Assembly (NCBI GenBank): GCA_905214265.1
Contig: CAJMLQ010000029.1
Coordinates: forward strand, 1 to 27,232
Source: an uncultured bacterium
GTDB lineage: Bacteria > Bacillota > Clostridia > Oscillospirales > Ruminococcaceae
DNA length: 27,232 nt
Direction: 5' to 3'
Shown: one piece after another, positions 14,286 to 23,321 of the stretch
How the letters are laid out: each line of letters begins with the position of its first letter
How positions within the stretch are numbered: position 1 is the first letter of the stretch
The notes under the pieces: generated by a model
The model's input: the letters and a program-made list of their open reading frames with translations, nothing else
Database searches by the model: none
What the model was told of the DNA's origin: nothing
Translations under genes and position numbers: made by a program

Positions 14286-16085
14286 TTACACGGCGTCATG
14301 GCATTGGCTCAGCGGAATACGCGCCTCCACCACGGTTCCTTTTCCCGCTTCAGACCGGAAAGTCAGATGCGCCTCGTCCCCGTAATAAAGGCGTAGGCGC
14401 TGGAAGATATTGTGCAGCCCATATCCGCCTCCGCCGTCCTTCGGCGCGATCTCTTCCCACGCCATCAGTCGCATCAGCTTTTCGTGCTCTATACCAACAC
14501 CGTTGTCCTCTACCTGAAGCACCAGGGAAACGCCTTCCGTGCGCACGACAATCCGTATGACTCCCTGACGGTCGTCCAGGTTCATAATCCCATGGAGGAT
14601 GCTGTTCTCCACGATTGGCTGGAGCAGCAGCTTCATAATGCGGTAATCCAGCGTGTCCTCCTCCGCTTCAATCTGCAGGTCGATCTTACTCTGAAAGCGC
14701 AGATTCTGTAGCTGGACATAAAGCCGGACATGCTCCAGTTCGTCCCGAACGGCGACAAAATCGCTGCCGTTGCTCAGGCTCAGCCGGTAAAAGCGGGACA
14801 GCTTCACCACAATGTCGCTGACCTTTTCCGGGTCGCCGCTTTTCGCCGTCCAGAGGATCAAATCCAGCGTATTATAGAGAAAATGGGGGTTAATCTGGGC
14901 CTGCAGAATCTTCAGTTCGCTGTCCTTCAGGTTTTTTCCCAGATAATACTGCTCCTGCATCAGGTTGCGGATTCGACGCACCATCACATTAAAGCTGCTC
15001 TGCAGCTCTCCGATTTCGTCGGCGCTGTCCACAACGCAGTTTACGTCAAAGTCTCCGGTCTGCACTACCCGGATCTTCTTTGCCAGTGTGTTGATCCGCC
15101 GGGCGTTGTACCGCGCATAGAAAAACGCCAGAAAATAAACGATAACGCCTACCAGGAGCGTAAAAAGGATCAGCTGCCACCGCAGGGTCTTGGCAGACGA
15201 CAGCAGATCCTTGACTGGGGATATGACGACGATCCGCCACGTCGCCCATACCGGCTGCGACACAGCGGTCAGAACCGTGTTCGAACAAATCGCAACCCCC
15301 TCGCCGCCTTTTATGCCCGCGGTCGCTGCACTGTCCAGCCTGATCAGCTCTTCTCCCGTAGCACTGTCCAGGCCGCAGGCCAGTGTTCCATCCTGCCGGA
15401 CCAGATAAACAGCTCCGTTTCCGGTGAACTCAGAGTTGGCCAAAATTGACAGCACCGTGGATTTTTCAAAATCCACGGAAACCAGTCCAGCCAGTGTACT
15501 ATAATCTTTGGAACTGCGGATGGGAAAAATGGCGGAGAACAAATCTACCGAATCAGAGGACATCACTCCTGAAAAAGGATAAGGACCCGCCAGGTAAACT
15601 CTGGAATAGTCCTCTCCCATCTTCTCCAGCTCCCCGAATTTTGCGCTGCTGAGGGGATAGGTCAACACCCGTCTCTTGCTGTAGCCCAACTGGTCGTTGA
15701 CAAAAAGCCGCACTTGATAAGGACGTGCCGCAAACACGATCCCCTGAACCAGCTCCTCCAATTCCTTCACATCTTCAGACTGCTCTGCCATGGTCAAGGT
15801 TTCCGGATCTTTTTCGATCAGCTCCTGAATCTGCTCTAGCTGCGCCACTGTCTGCGCCTGATTGACCATTTTGGAAACCAGCGCATCCATTTCGCTGTAG
15901 GCCTGCTTCAAGTACATCTCCGAAATCGCCATTGACTGGCCGGTGATTACCTTTTCCGACTGGTAACAGAAAAAAACCGACAGCACGACAATTGGAATAA
16001 AAATCAGTGCAAAATAAGAAAAAAGCAGTTTATTCTGAAAGGACAAGCCCTTGTACGCGCCGCGAAGCGAGGTAAAAAAAGCCAT
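14286..16085 (-). CDS. Sensor histidine kinase, YesM-like
   Basis: A 599-aa membrane kinase that phosphorylates the adjacent AraC-type response regulator. TM1 lies at about 20-40 and TM2 at about 303-323, enclosing a ~260-residue extracellular sensor (dCache-like). HAMP follows at about 324-375, then the His_kinase domain with QAQINPHFLYNTL (phospho-acceptor H401). The HATPase domain has the N box LLQPIVENSILHG (N494), DNGVGI (527-532) and a Gly-rich loop GGGGYGLHNI (551-560). The start follows GGGAGGAAACT. It is second in its operon, 15 bp after the regulator gene. By context it most likely senses the carbohydrate imported by the divergent ABC system. Confidence 0.93.
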   Translation of the reverse strand: MAFFTSLRGAYKGLSFQNKLLFSYFALIFIPIVVLSVFFCYQSEKVITGQSMAISEMYLKQAYSEMDALVSKMVNQAQTVAQLEQIQELIEKDPETLTMAEQSEDVKELEELVQGIVFAARPYQVRLFVNDQLGYSKRRVLTYPLSSAKFGELEKMGEDYSRVYLAGPYPFSGVMSSDSVDLFSAIFPIRSSKDYSTLAGLVSVDFEKSTVLSILANSEFTGNGAVYLVRQDGTLACGLDSATGEELIRLDSAATAGIKGGEGVAICSNTVLTAVSQPVWATWRIVVISPVKDLLSSAKTLRWQLILFTLLVGVIVYFLAFFYARYNARRINTLAKKIRVVQTGDFDVNCVVDSADEIGELQSSFNVMVRRIRNLMQEQYYLGKNLKDSELKILQAQINPHFLYNTLDLILWTAKSGDPEKVSDIVVKLSRFYRLSLSNGSDFVAVRDELEHVRLYVQLQNLRFQSKIDLQIEAEEDTLDYRIMKLLLQPIVENSILHGIMNLDDRQGVIRIVVRTEGVSLVLQVEDNGVGIEHEKLMRLMAWEEIAPKDGGGGYGLHNIFQRLRLYYGDEAHLTFRSEAGKGTVVEARIPLSQCHDAV

Positions 16086-16100
16086 AGTTTCCTCCCAATA

Positions 16101-17648
16101 TCAAAGGCTTTTGTTGCGGAAGGTGCTGGGGTTCACCCCATAGTAATCCGTAAAGGTCTTGGTAAAATAATTTTGATTGGAGTATCCCAGACGCTCGGCT
16201 ATATCCCGAATACGCAGGTTGGTATCCAAGATCATTGTCTTCGCCTTCTTCATCCGCACGTCCAGGATGAACTGGTTGATCGTGCGTCCGGTATTCTTTT
16301 TGTATAAATAGCACAGGTATGTAGGCGTAATGAACACATGCTCCGCGATTTTTTTGATGGACAGATCCTGCTCCAGATTATCGATGATATACCGCTCCGC
16401 CTCGAAAATAATCCGGCCCTTGTTGTCCAGATTGTTGATCTCCTCCAAGTGCTGCTCCAGAAGCTGCATAATATACCGCTTAATGTCCCCAATTTCCAGG
16501 GCTGAATTGATAATCTCGGTAACAAAGCTGCTGGACATGTTGCTGCGCCCCTTGAGCTTCTGATGCATCCGCAGGGCGATTGAAGCCAGCTCGTCTTTGA
16601 TCTGGGGAATGTCATCGGGGGAACAGCTGCTCATATAGTTGATATAGGTCTCCAGAAAATCCACCGACTCCGCCGCGTTGCTTCCGTTTAAGCCCTGGTA
16701 AAACCCCGTTTCAAGCTCTTCGGAGGGGACGAACCGCTTGGTGCTGAGCGTTGTGTGGAACACAACCCGCCCGTACCCCGTCAGAAAGACCGACAGCGCC
16801 GCCCGGCGGGCCTGGAGGTAGGATGTTTTCAGATTCTCCGCGCCGGTCACACGGCCGCTTACGCCCACCGCTACCGCCGCCTGGGCGGAATCCATCAAAT
16901 GAAGAAACCGGGAAAGCCCCTCCGTCATATGGTCGTCCAGCAGGGATTCCCGGCCCACGTTGGCGTGGAGGATGTACCCGTTATTGACCTGGGAGATCAC
17001 GAACTGCTTTCCGAACAACCGCCCCGCTTCCTCCTTGAAGGAACGGAAATACCGCTTCACCACCATGCGTGTATCAAACAGATCTACCGTCGGGTCCTTG
17101 GGACCGGCCAAAAAACCAGCGCTCTGCCCCACCCGAATCACGATACTTATGAAATAGCCGTCCAGGTCAACGGGCAGGTCCGCAAAACTCGCACTTCCCC
17201 GGTCCTGGCCCTTTCCGTATTCCAGCAATTCCAAGGCGCTGTCATCCGATGTTTCGATTGCTGTCTGCCGGAACTGCCGGCACCGATCCCGGGCTTTTTT
17301 CACAGCGGATGTCAGTTCGTCCAGCTCAAAAGGCTTGAAAATATAGTCCACCGCGTCCAATCGGATGGCATTTTTTAGGTATTCTTTGTCCGAATATCCG
17401 CTGAGGAACAACACCTGCAGACCAGGATAACGGGACTGCAGCTCCGTCACCAGGGAAATACCGTCCATTTTCGGCATTCGGATATCGCAGATCAGAATAT
17501 CCGGCCGCACCCTCTCGACCAGGTCCAAACCCTCCAGACCGTTGGAGGCCTCGCCGGCAATCTCAATATCAAAAAGTGACCAGTTCAGAGCAGTGCGGAT
17601 TCCCTGTCGGGTTGCGGGTTCATCATCAACAATTACGAGTTTGTACAT
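16101..17648 (-). CDS. AraC-type response regulator, YesN-like
   Basis: A 515-aa cytoplasmic regulator. The receiver domain at 1-120 has the acidic pair D8/D9, phospho-acceptor D55 (ICDIRMPKMDG) and K105 (FKPFE). A ~270-residue middle region of the kind found in YesN proteins follows. The C-terminal AraC helix-turn-helix pair (about 415-515) ends with IRDIAERLGYSNQNYFTKTF, typical of HTH_18. It should bind the promoters of the divergent oxidoreductase and sugar transporter genes when phosphorylated. It is the first gene of the regulator-kinase operon, with a promoter at 17706-17734. Confidence 0.93.
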   Translation of the reverse strand: MYKLVIVDDEPATRQGIRTALNWSLFDIEIAGEASNGLEGLDLVERVRPDILICDIRMPKMDGISLVTELQSRYPGLQVLFLSGYSDKEYLKNAIRLDAVDYIFKPFELDELTSAVKKARDRCRQFRQTAIETSDDSALELLEYGKGQDRGSASFADLPVDLDGYFISIVIRVGQSAGFLAGPKDPTVDLFDTRMVVKRYFRSFKEEAGRLFGKQFVISQVNNGYILHANVGRESLLDDHMTEGLSRFLHLMDSAQAAVAVGVSGRVTGAENLKTSYLQARRAALSVFLTGYGRVVFHTTLSTKRFVPSEELETGFYQGLNGSNAAESVDFLETYINYMSSCSPDDIPQIKDELASIALRMHQKLKGRSNMSSSFVTEIINSALEIGDIKRYIMQLLEQHLEEINNLDNKGRIIFEAERYIIDNLEQDLSIKKIAEHVFITPTYLCYLYKKNTGRTINQFILDVRMKKAKTMILDTNLRIRDIAERLGYSNQNYFTKTFTDYYGVNPSTFRNKSL

Positions 17649-17705
17649 ATCCGATGTCCTTTCCGATCGATTTTACTGGCGCGGAAAACGATTTGGAATA
17701 GTAAT

Positions 17706-17734
17706 ATTATATCATATTTTTCTGTTTCTGTATA
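17706..17734 (-). promoter_or_regulatory. Promoter of the two-component operon
   Basis: On the minus strand TATACA (plus 17729-17734), 17 bp, TATAAT (plus 17706-17711). The ~220-bp divergent region up to 17870 is AT-rich and should hold regulator sites; I could not define a repeat in it. Confidence 0.6.
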
Positions 17735-17869
17735 GTTCTTTAAAAAGCATAACCGAAAAACCCAGCCGTCATCTATAATATTTTTGCAAAAATCATAAAA
17801 AAATCCACTTTTTATTTCAAAAAAGCCATGGCACAATAGAGGTAACATTTCCTGAAAGGTGGTTATATT

Positions 17870-19243
17870 GTGGAAAATTCTTTTGAATCTGTCCGCATGG
17901 CCCTGGACGTTCCGGTTCGGGGAGAGTATGATGTAATCGTGGTCGGGGGCGGTCCCGCCGGCTGCACCGCGGCAATCGGCAGCGCCCGGGAGGGACGCAG
18001 CACTCTGCTGATCGAGGCGACGACCGCACTGGGCGGCATGGGAACCATGGGTCTGGTACCAGCCTGGTGCCCGTTTTCGGACAAGGAAAAGATCATTTAC
18101 CGTAGCCTTGCCGGCGAAATTTTCGAGAAAAGCCGTGCCTGTGTTCCCAGCGAGCCCTCTGATAAGCTGGATTGGGTCGCCATCAATCCGGAGGAGCTCA
18201 AGCGGATCTACGACGAAATGGTCAGCGCCGCCGGAGTAACCGTGCTGTTTCAGACCTCTCTCTGCGGCGTCCAGGCGGAAAGCGGCCAGGTCACCTCCAT
18301 CCTGGTTTCTAACAAGCAGGGGCTCTCCCTTTACAAAGCCCGGGTCTTTATCGACTGCACCGGCGACGCCGATCTGGCGATCCGAGCCGGAGCGGGCTAT
18401 GAGATCGGCAACGATCACGGCCTGGTGCAGCCCTCCACCCACTGTTTCACCTTGGCCAATGTAGATACCTACGCCTATGAGCACATTGTCAACGTCCGGA
18501 TGCACAACCATCAACTGGGCAATCAGAGCATTTCCGTCCAGTTGATGAATGATCCGGAACTGGACCTCATCGTTGACACCCATTTCTGCAACTCGCTTAT
18601 CGCACCCGGCGCCGTCGGCTTTAACGCCGGACATCTCTTTGAACTGGATTCCACTGACCCGGAAGCGGTTTCCGCCGCCCTGGTAAAGGGCCGCCGCCTG
18701 GCGCATCAATTCCTGGCCGGCCTGAAAAAATACGCACCGGAGGCCTTTGCCAACGCCTATGTCTCCCAGACCGGCCCCCTGATGGGAATCCGGGAAAGCC
18801 GCCGGGTGATCTGCGACTACCGCCTGACCGCTGATGATTATCTGGCGCGACGCTCTTTCGATGACGAAATCGGCCGCAACAGCTATTACATCGACGTCCA
18901 CCACTCCTCTGAAGAGCTGGATGGCGTGCGGAAGGGCACTTTCGACTCCAACGCCCGCTATGAACGGTATGGCAAAGGGGAGAGCCATGGTATCCCCTAC
19001 CGCAGCCTTTCGCCTGTGGGACTGGAAAACGTCCTGGTAGCCGGCCGCTGTATCGGCAGCGACAACGCCATCAACGGTTCGATCCGGGTCATGCCGCCCT
19101 GCTTGGTCACCGGTGAGGCGGCGGGTATCGCCGCGGCTATGGCCTGCGGCATGGAGACACCGAATATCCATCAGGTAGATGTTCCCGCCCTGCAGCAGGC
19201 CCTTTTGGGCTATGGTGCCTATCTGCACATCGAGCAGGCGTAA
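17870..19243 (+). CDS. FAD-dependent oxidoreductase (FAD_oxidored family)
   Basis: A 457-aa flavoprotein starting at GTG 17870 after GAAAGGTGG. The dinucleotide-binding motif DVIVVGGGPAGCTAAIGSAR sits at about 21-40, with an acidic end in LLIEA and a second signature ALGGMGTMG. FIDCTGDADLAIRAGAGY marks the second FAD segment and LENVLVAGRCIG plus VMPPCLVTGEAAG the C-terminal FAD site. These define the FAD_oxidored family, found in sugar-utilisation clusters of Firmicutes and Bacteroidetes, where substrates are mostly unknown. It lies between the YesMN-like pair (divergent) and the ABC importer, so it may oxidise the imported sugar or a derivative; that is inference. A terminator follows at once. 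Confidence 0.9.
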   Translation: MENSFESVRMALDVPVRGEYDVIVVGGGPAGCTAAIGSAREGRSTLLIEATTALGGMGTMGLVPAWCPFSDKEKIIYRSLAGEIFEKSRACVPSEPSDKLDWVAINPEELKRIYDEMVSAAGVTVLFQTSLCGVQAESGQVTSILVSNKQGLSLYKARVFIDCTGDADLAIRAGAGYEIGNDHGLVQPSTHCFTLANVDTYAYEHIVNVRMHNHQLGNQSISVQLMNDPELDLIVDTHFCNSLIAPGAVGFNAGHLFELDSTDPEAVSAALVKGRRLAHQFLAGLKKYAPEAFANAYVSQTGPLMGIRESRRVICDYRLTADDYLARRSFDDEIGRNSYYIDVHHSSEELDGVRKGTFDSNARYERYGKGESHGIPYRSLSPVGLENVLVAGRCIGSDNAINGSIRVMPPCLVTGEAAGIAAAMACGMETPNIHQVDVPALQQALLGYGAYLHIEQA

Positions 19244-19265
19244 AATTATCCATTAATTCCCACAA

Positions 19266-19301
19266 AATACAGCGGTCATTTTCAGGCCGTTGTATTTTTT
19301 T
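19266..19301 (+). terminator. Terminator of the oxidoreductase gene
   Basis: AATACAGCGG (19266-19275) pairs with CCGTTGTATT (19287-19296) with one G-T wobble, followed by a T-run to 19301. It separates the oxidoreductase from the ABC genes, so these have their own promoter. Confidence 0.85.
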
Positions 19302-19432
19302 GCCAAAAAATCGTAATATTTTTCTAAAAAGTGCAAAATATGAAAGCTGCTTTGCCATTGTTCATAAAAAAGCCCATAATATTTTATAGATTTCAGACAT
19401 CCATGCATCTTTTCTACAAAAAGAAAATCCGT

Positions 19433-19438
19433 TATAAT
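19433..19438 (+). promoter_or_regulatory. Probable -10 of the sugar ABC operon
   Basis: TATAAT (19433-19438) has no good -35 at 16-18 bp upstream (TTTTCT/TTTCTA), as expected of a promoter needing an activator such as the AraC-type regulator. Confidence 0.5.
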
Positions 19439-19467
19439 AAATTCATCGTCAAATTGCCGATTCCCCA

Positions 19468-19508
19468 CTCACTTCCCTCGGGGGTAGGCGAAAAACTGAG
19501 AAAGTGAG
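19468..19508 (+). promoter_or_regulatory. Leader stem ahead of the first permease gene
   Basis: CTCACTT (19468-19474) is the exact complement of AAGTGAG (19502-19508), which abuts the weak ribosome site GAGATGG before the start at 19520. Pairing could limit initiation. The inner loop also holds CCC-TCG-GGG. Confidence 0.35.
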
Positions 19509-19519
19509 ATGGATACAAT

Positions 19520-20491
19520 ATGCAATTGTCGCGTTCCAAAAGATCCTCCGTCCAGGCAATTCCACACAAAAAGCCTCTTCGTGCTTACCTCAAGCAGAAT
19601 TATGACATGTATCTGCTGCTAATTCCCGGACTGACTTTCATCCTGATCTTCAACATCCTGCCGATGTACGGCATTACGCTGGCGTTCAAAGATTACAACA
19701 TGTTCGCCGTGGAAGGCTCTCCCTTCCTTTCTATCCTGGAAAGTCCCTGGTGCGGCCTGAAGCACTTTCAGAAGATCATGGGAGAACGCGCCTTTCTGAA
19801 CGCTTTCCGCAACACCCTGGTGATCAGTGTTCTGAAGATCGTCTGCGTCTTCCCGATTCCGATTATCTTCGCGATCCTCCTCAACGAGGTCAAGAGTACC
19901 ATCTACCAGAAAGGCCTGCAGACCATCGTATATCTGCCTCACTTCCTTTCCTGGGCGGTTGTTTCCGGTATCTTCGTCTCCCTGCTGGGTTCCACTGGTT
20001 CTGTCAACCACATGCTGGAGGCTATGGGATTTGAAAAAGTCAGTTTCCTGATGAATAACAGCATTTTCCGCTGGGTACTGGTTTTCTCTGACGGGTGGAA
20101 AGAGGTCGGATGGAGTTCCATCATCTACTTCGCGGCCATTGCTGGACTGGACCAGGAATGCTATGAAGCGGCCCGCGTCGACGGCGCCAACCGCTTCCAG
20201 CAGATTTGGTACATCACCGTCCCCGGTCTGATGCCCACCATCATCCTCATGTTGATCCTCCGCGTCGGCAGCATCATGGACGCAGGCTTCGGCCAGATCC
20301 TCGTCATGTACAACCCCACCGTTTACGAATCCGCTGATATCATCGGCACCTACGTTTACCGCGTAAGCTTGGGCCAGTTGAACTTCAGCAGCGGTACTGC
20401 CGTCGGGCTGTTTAACTCCTTAATATCGCTGACTCTGGTCGTTTCTACCAACGCCCTAGCGAAAAAGTGGAGCGGCAAGAGCATCTGGTAA
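19520..20491 (+). CDS. Sugar ABC transporter permease, LplB/YteP-type (CUT1)
   Basis: A 323-aa inner-membrane permease of the oligosaccharide (CUT1) class, forming the channel with the next protein. YLLLIPGLTFILIFNILPMY marks the first helix (about residues 32-52). Six membrane segments follow. The EAA loop that docks the ATPase is YEAARVDGANRFQQIW with the conserved G. Family members of this size (about 300-325 aa) with two YtcP/LplB-type partners import rhamnogalacturonan fragments, unsaturated uronates or similar oligosaccharides. No ATPase gene is present here; these systems commonly share a multi-sugar ATPase (MsmX-type) encoded elsewhere. The ribosome site is weak. Confidence 0.92.
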   Translation: MQLSRSKRSSVQAIPHKKPLRAYLKQNYDMYLLLIPGLTFILIFNILPMYGITLAFKDYNMFAVEGSPFLSILESPWCGLKHFQKIMGERAFLNAFRNTLVISVLKIVCVFPIPIIFAILLNEVKSTIYQKGLQTIVYLPHFLSWAVVSGIFVSLLGSTGSVNHMLEAMGFEKVSFLMNNSIFRWVLVFSDGWKEVGWSSIIYFAAIAGLDQECYEAARVDGANRFQQIWYITVPGLMPTIILMLILRVGSIMDAGFGQILVMYNPTVYESADIIGTYVYRVSLGQLNFSSGTAVGLFNSLISLTLVVSTNALAKKWSGKSIW

Positions 20492-20515
20492 AATCAGTCG
20501 AAAGGAGCCTCATTC

Positions 20516-21400
20516 ATGGCCAAGCAAAAAAAGTTTGCAATTTTTCCGATTATCAATATTATCATTCTTTCCCTTTTTGGCGTCATCACCCTGTATCCTT
20601 GCCTGAACGTCGTTGCAAAGGCTTTCAGTTCCCAGGGTTATGTCATTTCCGGTCAAGTCTACCTCATCCCCAAGGGGTTCCAGTTGGATACCATCTCCTA
20701 CGTTCTCTCCAAACCAGAGTTCCTCAATTCTTTTAAGATTTCAGTCTTTGTCACTGTTTTCGGTACGCTTTTTGCGATGTTCCTGACGGTCCTTACTGCT
20801 TACCCTCTATCCAAGCCGGCGCTAAGAGGCCGCAAATTCTTCCTTGGGATCTTCGTCTTTATCATGCTCTTCGGCGCTGGAATGGTCCCGAACTACATTT
20901 TGTATCGTTCTCTGCATCTGACCAATACGATCTGGGCGCTGATCTTCTCCGGAGCCTTCTCCGTATTCAACCTCTTCATCGTGAAAAACTATTATGAGTC
21001 CCTTCCGGAAACCGTTGAGGAGGCCGCACGCATTGATGGCGCGTCTAATATGAAAATCCTCTTTCAGATCGTTCTTCCCATGTCTCTGCCAGTAGTGGCA
21101 ACTGTTACCCTCTTCTACGGCGTCAGCTACTGGAATAACTATTTTGCCGGTGTCATGTACATTACAGACCCCAGCCTAAAATCCCTCCAGCAGTACCTCT
21201 ACGACCTTATCACACTCGCAATGAATACTGTAGACTCTACTGGTGTCGCCGTTGACGGCGCTGAAAATCTTGCCAATATCACCGGCGAGGTCGTCCGTTC
21301 CGCTACCATCGTGGTTTCCACTATACCGATCCTAGTCCTTTACCCTTTCCTGCAAAAATATTTTGTCAAAGGTGTTACCATTGGTTCCGTTAAAGGCTGA
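20516..21400 (+). CDS. Carbohydrate ABC transporter permease, YtcP/LplC-type (CUT1)
   Basis: The second inner-membrane permease of the importer, 294 aa, six membrane helices. The EAA loop reads VEEAARIDGASNMKILFQIV, and LPMSLPVVATVTLFYGVSYW follows, as in LplC/YtcP proteins. The start follows GAAAGGAG, 24 bp after the first permease gene. It ends 68 bp before the binding-protein gene, and that gap contains a stem-loop. Confidence 0.92.
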   Translation: MAKQKKFAIFPIINIIILSLFGVITLYPCLNVVAKAFSSQGYVISGQVYLIPKGFQLDTISYVLSKPEFLNSFKISVFVTVFGTLFAMFLTVLTAYPLSKPALRGRKFFLGIFVFIMLFGAGMVPNYILYRSLHLTNTIWALIFSGAFSVFNLFIVKNYYESLPETVEEAARIDGASNMKILFQIVLPMSLPVVATVTLFYGVSYWNNYFAGVMYITDPSLKSLQQYLYDLITLAMNTVDSTGVAVDGAENLANITGEVVRSATIVVSTIPILVLYPFLQKYFVKGVTIGSVKG

Positions 21401-21435
21401 TTTGTACGCTTGGCGGTTGACCGCCTCGGAACAAA
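21401..21435 (+). promoter_or_regulatory. Stem-loop between permease and binding-protein genes
   Basis: GGCGG (21412-21416)/CCGCC (21421-21425) with outer TTTGT (21401-21405)/ACAAA (21431-21435). There is no T-run, so it is not a simple terminator. In sugar ABC operons such structures often stabilise mRNA ends and raise the amount of binding protein relative to permease; that role here is inference. Confidence 0.4.
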
Positions 21436-21468
21436 CTGCTTTCATTTATACTTTAAGGAGGCAAACCC

Positions 21469-23067
21469 ATGAAAAATCTCACACTGAAACGAACACTTTG
21501 CTCCCTTCTAGCAGCAGGCATGGCCCTTTCGTTGGCATCCTGTGGCGACAAAGGCAATTCGTCCACTCCCGTGTCTTCTGGTAGCTCTTCTTCCGCCAGC
21601 ACTGCGGAGTCCTCCACCGCGGAAGAAGACCCCTTCCTGACTGGTGAGAAGCCTGAACTGAACATTTTGTATTACTATCAAGCGTATGACATGAACCAGG
21701 AGCCTGCCATTGCAATGGCAGAAGAGATCACCGGCTACAAAGTGAAATGGTACAACCTTCCTCAGGAAAACGCAACCCAGAAGTTGATGCTGGAAATCGC
21801 TGGTGGCACCTCTTACGACTGGCTTATGCGTGGATCCGGTAGCGACGTCACCCAGCTGAAGGAGCAGAATGCTCTGACAGATTTGGCTCCTCTTCTGGAA
21901 AAGTACGGTTCCAACATTACCGGCGCGATCTCTGATCTGTCCTGGTCTGTTACTACCAACGATGATGGTTCGATTTTTGGTATTCCGATGGAGTCCTTCA
22001 ATGGCTCTTCTAAGGACACCTATGGTGTACTGAAAGGCGGTATCGGATTCCGCAGTGATGCCCTGGAAGACCTCGGTAAGGAACTTCCCACGACACTGGA
22101 TGAATTTTATGACACTTTAAAAGCTTATACCGACAAGACTGGAAATCCTGCTTTTACTCTTGCCAAAAACGGTTGGGTTGGACCGATCATGGCTGCCTTT
22201 GGATTGGGTGACGCTTCTTGGTACGATGTAAACGGGGTCATGACGCACCGCATCAAAACAGAAGGTATGGTGGACTACCTTGCCTTCATGCAGAAGCTCT
22301 ACGCAGAGGGTTTGATGGATAATGATATGCCTATCAACGCTACTGCAAATGCCCAAGAAAAATACAGTTCCAACAACGCACTTTGCATGCCGATGATGTT
22401 CTGGGATATCCCCGCCATGAAAGCGGCTCTCGAAGCCAACAACCCAGATGCTTCCAATCTCTTCATGACCCCTCTCGCCCCTGACGCCAATACAGCTCCG
22501 ACCATTTATGTAAGCCAGGGTGTTGGAAGTATCAGCATTATTCCCAAGACCTCCAAAAATCCCGAACATGCGATGATCTGGTTCAATGCACTTGCTGATG
22601 TTGATGCATTCCGCAAGATTTATATCGGCGAGGAAGGCGTTTCTTACGAAGTGAAAGACGGCCAGTATTATCCGATTTTCACCGATGATGAAAACGATAT
22701 GGACTTCAGCAAATACACGAATTCTGATAAGTTCACCACCGTCGTTCAAAGCGGCGAAGCCTTTAAAATGTGGCAGGCCCGCGCCAGAAAGACCCCGGAA
22801 ATGGCGGTTGCTTATGAGCAGATGAACGCTCGGGCTAACGAATATAATGTTGTGGATTACTATGAGTCTTACTGTGTCGGCATGCCCACCGAGCTGACCG
22901 CTATGAATACTACAATTAACGACACCCTGATTAAAGCAATTGCCGATGGCACCGATGCGCAGACGGTTGTCAATGACCTGATTGCCCAGTGGGACGCCGG
23001 TTGTGGTGCCGAAGCGGAAAAGACCATGCAGGAATGGTATGACGCCAACAAAGACCTCATCTCTTAA
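21469..23067 (+). CDS. Extracellular sugar-binding lipoprotein (CUT1, YtcQ/LplA-type)
   Basis: A 532-aa solute-binding protein that delivers the oligosaccharide to the two permeases. The start follows TTAAGGAGG. A lipoprotein signal peptide ends in the lipobox LASC with the lipidated C25. A Ser/Thr-rich flexible linker runs to about residue 50. The mature part has the SBP_bac_1-type fold of the large (about 500-aa) YtcQ/LplA group, with Trp- and Tyr-rich stretches (WYNLPQENATQKLMLEI, then YDWLMRG) likely to line the sugar site. It is the last gene of the operon and has a strong terminator. Confidence 0.92.
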   Translation: MKNLTLKRTLCSLLAAGMALSLASCGDKGNSSTPVSSGSSSSASTAESSTAEEDPFLTGEKPELNILYYYQAYDMNQEPAIAMAEEITGYKVKWYNLPQENATQKLMLEIAGGTSYDWLMRGSGSDVTQLKEQNALTDLAPLLEKYGSNITGAISDLSWSVTTNDDGSIFGIPMESFNGSSKDTYGVLKGGIGFRSDALEDLGKELPTTLDEFYDTLKAYTDKTGNPAFTLAKNGWVGPIMAAFGLGDASWYDVNGVMTHRIKTEGMVDYLAFMQKLYAEGLMDNDMPINATANAQEKYSSNNALCMPMMFWDIPAMKAALEANNPDASNLFMTPLAPDANTAPTIYVSQGVGSISIIPKTSKNPEHAMIWFNALADVDAFRKIYIGEEGVSYEVKDGQYYPIFTDDENDMDFSKYTNSDKFTTVVQSGEAFKMWQARARKTPEMAVAYEQMNARANEYNVVDYYESYCVGMPTELTAMNTTINDTLIKAIADGTDAQTVVNDLIAQWDAGCGAEAEKTMQEWYDANKDLIS

Positions 23068-23086
23068 TCCTGATTTCTCCGTTTTT

Positions 23087-23116
23087 GAGAAGCCGCTTTC
23101 TGCGGCTTCTCTTTTT
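23087..23116 (+). terminator. Terminator of the sugar ABC operon
   Basis: GAGAAGCCGC (23087-23096), loop TTTCT, GCGGCTTCTC (23102-23111), then TTTTT (23112-23116). A perfect 10-bp stem. Confidence 0.92.
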
Positions 23117-23139
23117 CTTCACTTTTTTTGGGAAAACAC

Positions 23140-23168
23140 TTGAAAAATGTTACCGGTTGTGCTATAAT
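23140..23168 (+). promoter_or_regulatory. Promoter of tRNA-Pro
   Basis: TTGAAA (23140-23145), 17 bp, TATAAT (23163-23168) preceded by TGTGC. It ends 11 bp before the tRNA. Confidence 0.8.
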
Positions 23169-23179
23169 AGTCAAGTCGT

Positions 23180-23255
23180 CTGGGTGTGGCGCAGATGGTA
23201 GCGCGCTACCTTGGGGTGGTAGAGGCCGCTGGTTCAAATCCAGTCACTCAGACCA
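23180..23255 (+). tRNA. tRNA-Pro (anticodon GGG)
   Basis: A 76-nt tRNA with encoded CCA. Acceptor stem CTGGGTG/CACTCAG, D-stem GCGC, anticodon stem CTACC/GGTAG around TTGGGGT (anticodon GGG, reads CCC), T-arm with TTCAAAT, discriminator A. It has its own promoter, and its terminator stem begins at the final A of CCA. The accessory region begins just beyond it. Confidence 0.95.
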
Positions 23256-23312
23256 TGCGGAGTATCATTAAAGGATCTGAAAAGTTCTTTTGATGATACT
23301 CCGCATTTTTTA
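23255..23312 (+). terminator. Terminator of tRNA-Pro
   Basis: ATGCGGAGTATCAT (23255-23268) and ATGATACTCCGCAT (23293-23306) pair perfectly over 14 bp, followed by Ts to 23312. The first base of the stem is the last base of the tRNA. Confidence 0.9.
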
Positions 23313-23321
23313 TGCTCAATT

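Noticed and set aside
17633..19228. 531-codon open frame antisense to the FAD oxidoreductase
   Set aside because: It mirrors codon bias of the real gene, has no recognisable domain, and runs through the regulator promoter and terminator signals.
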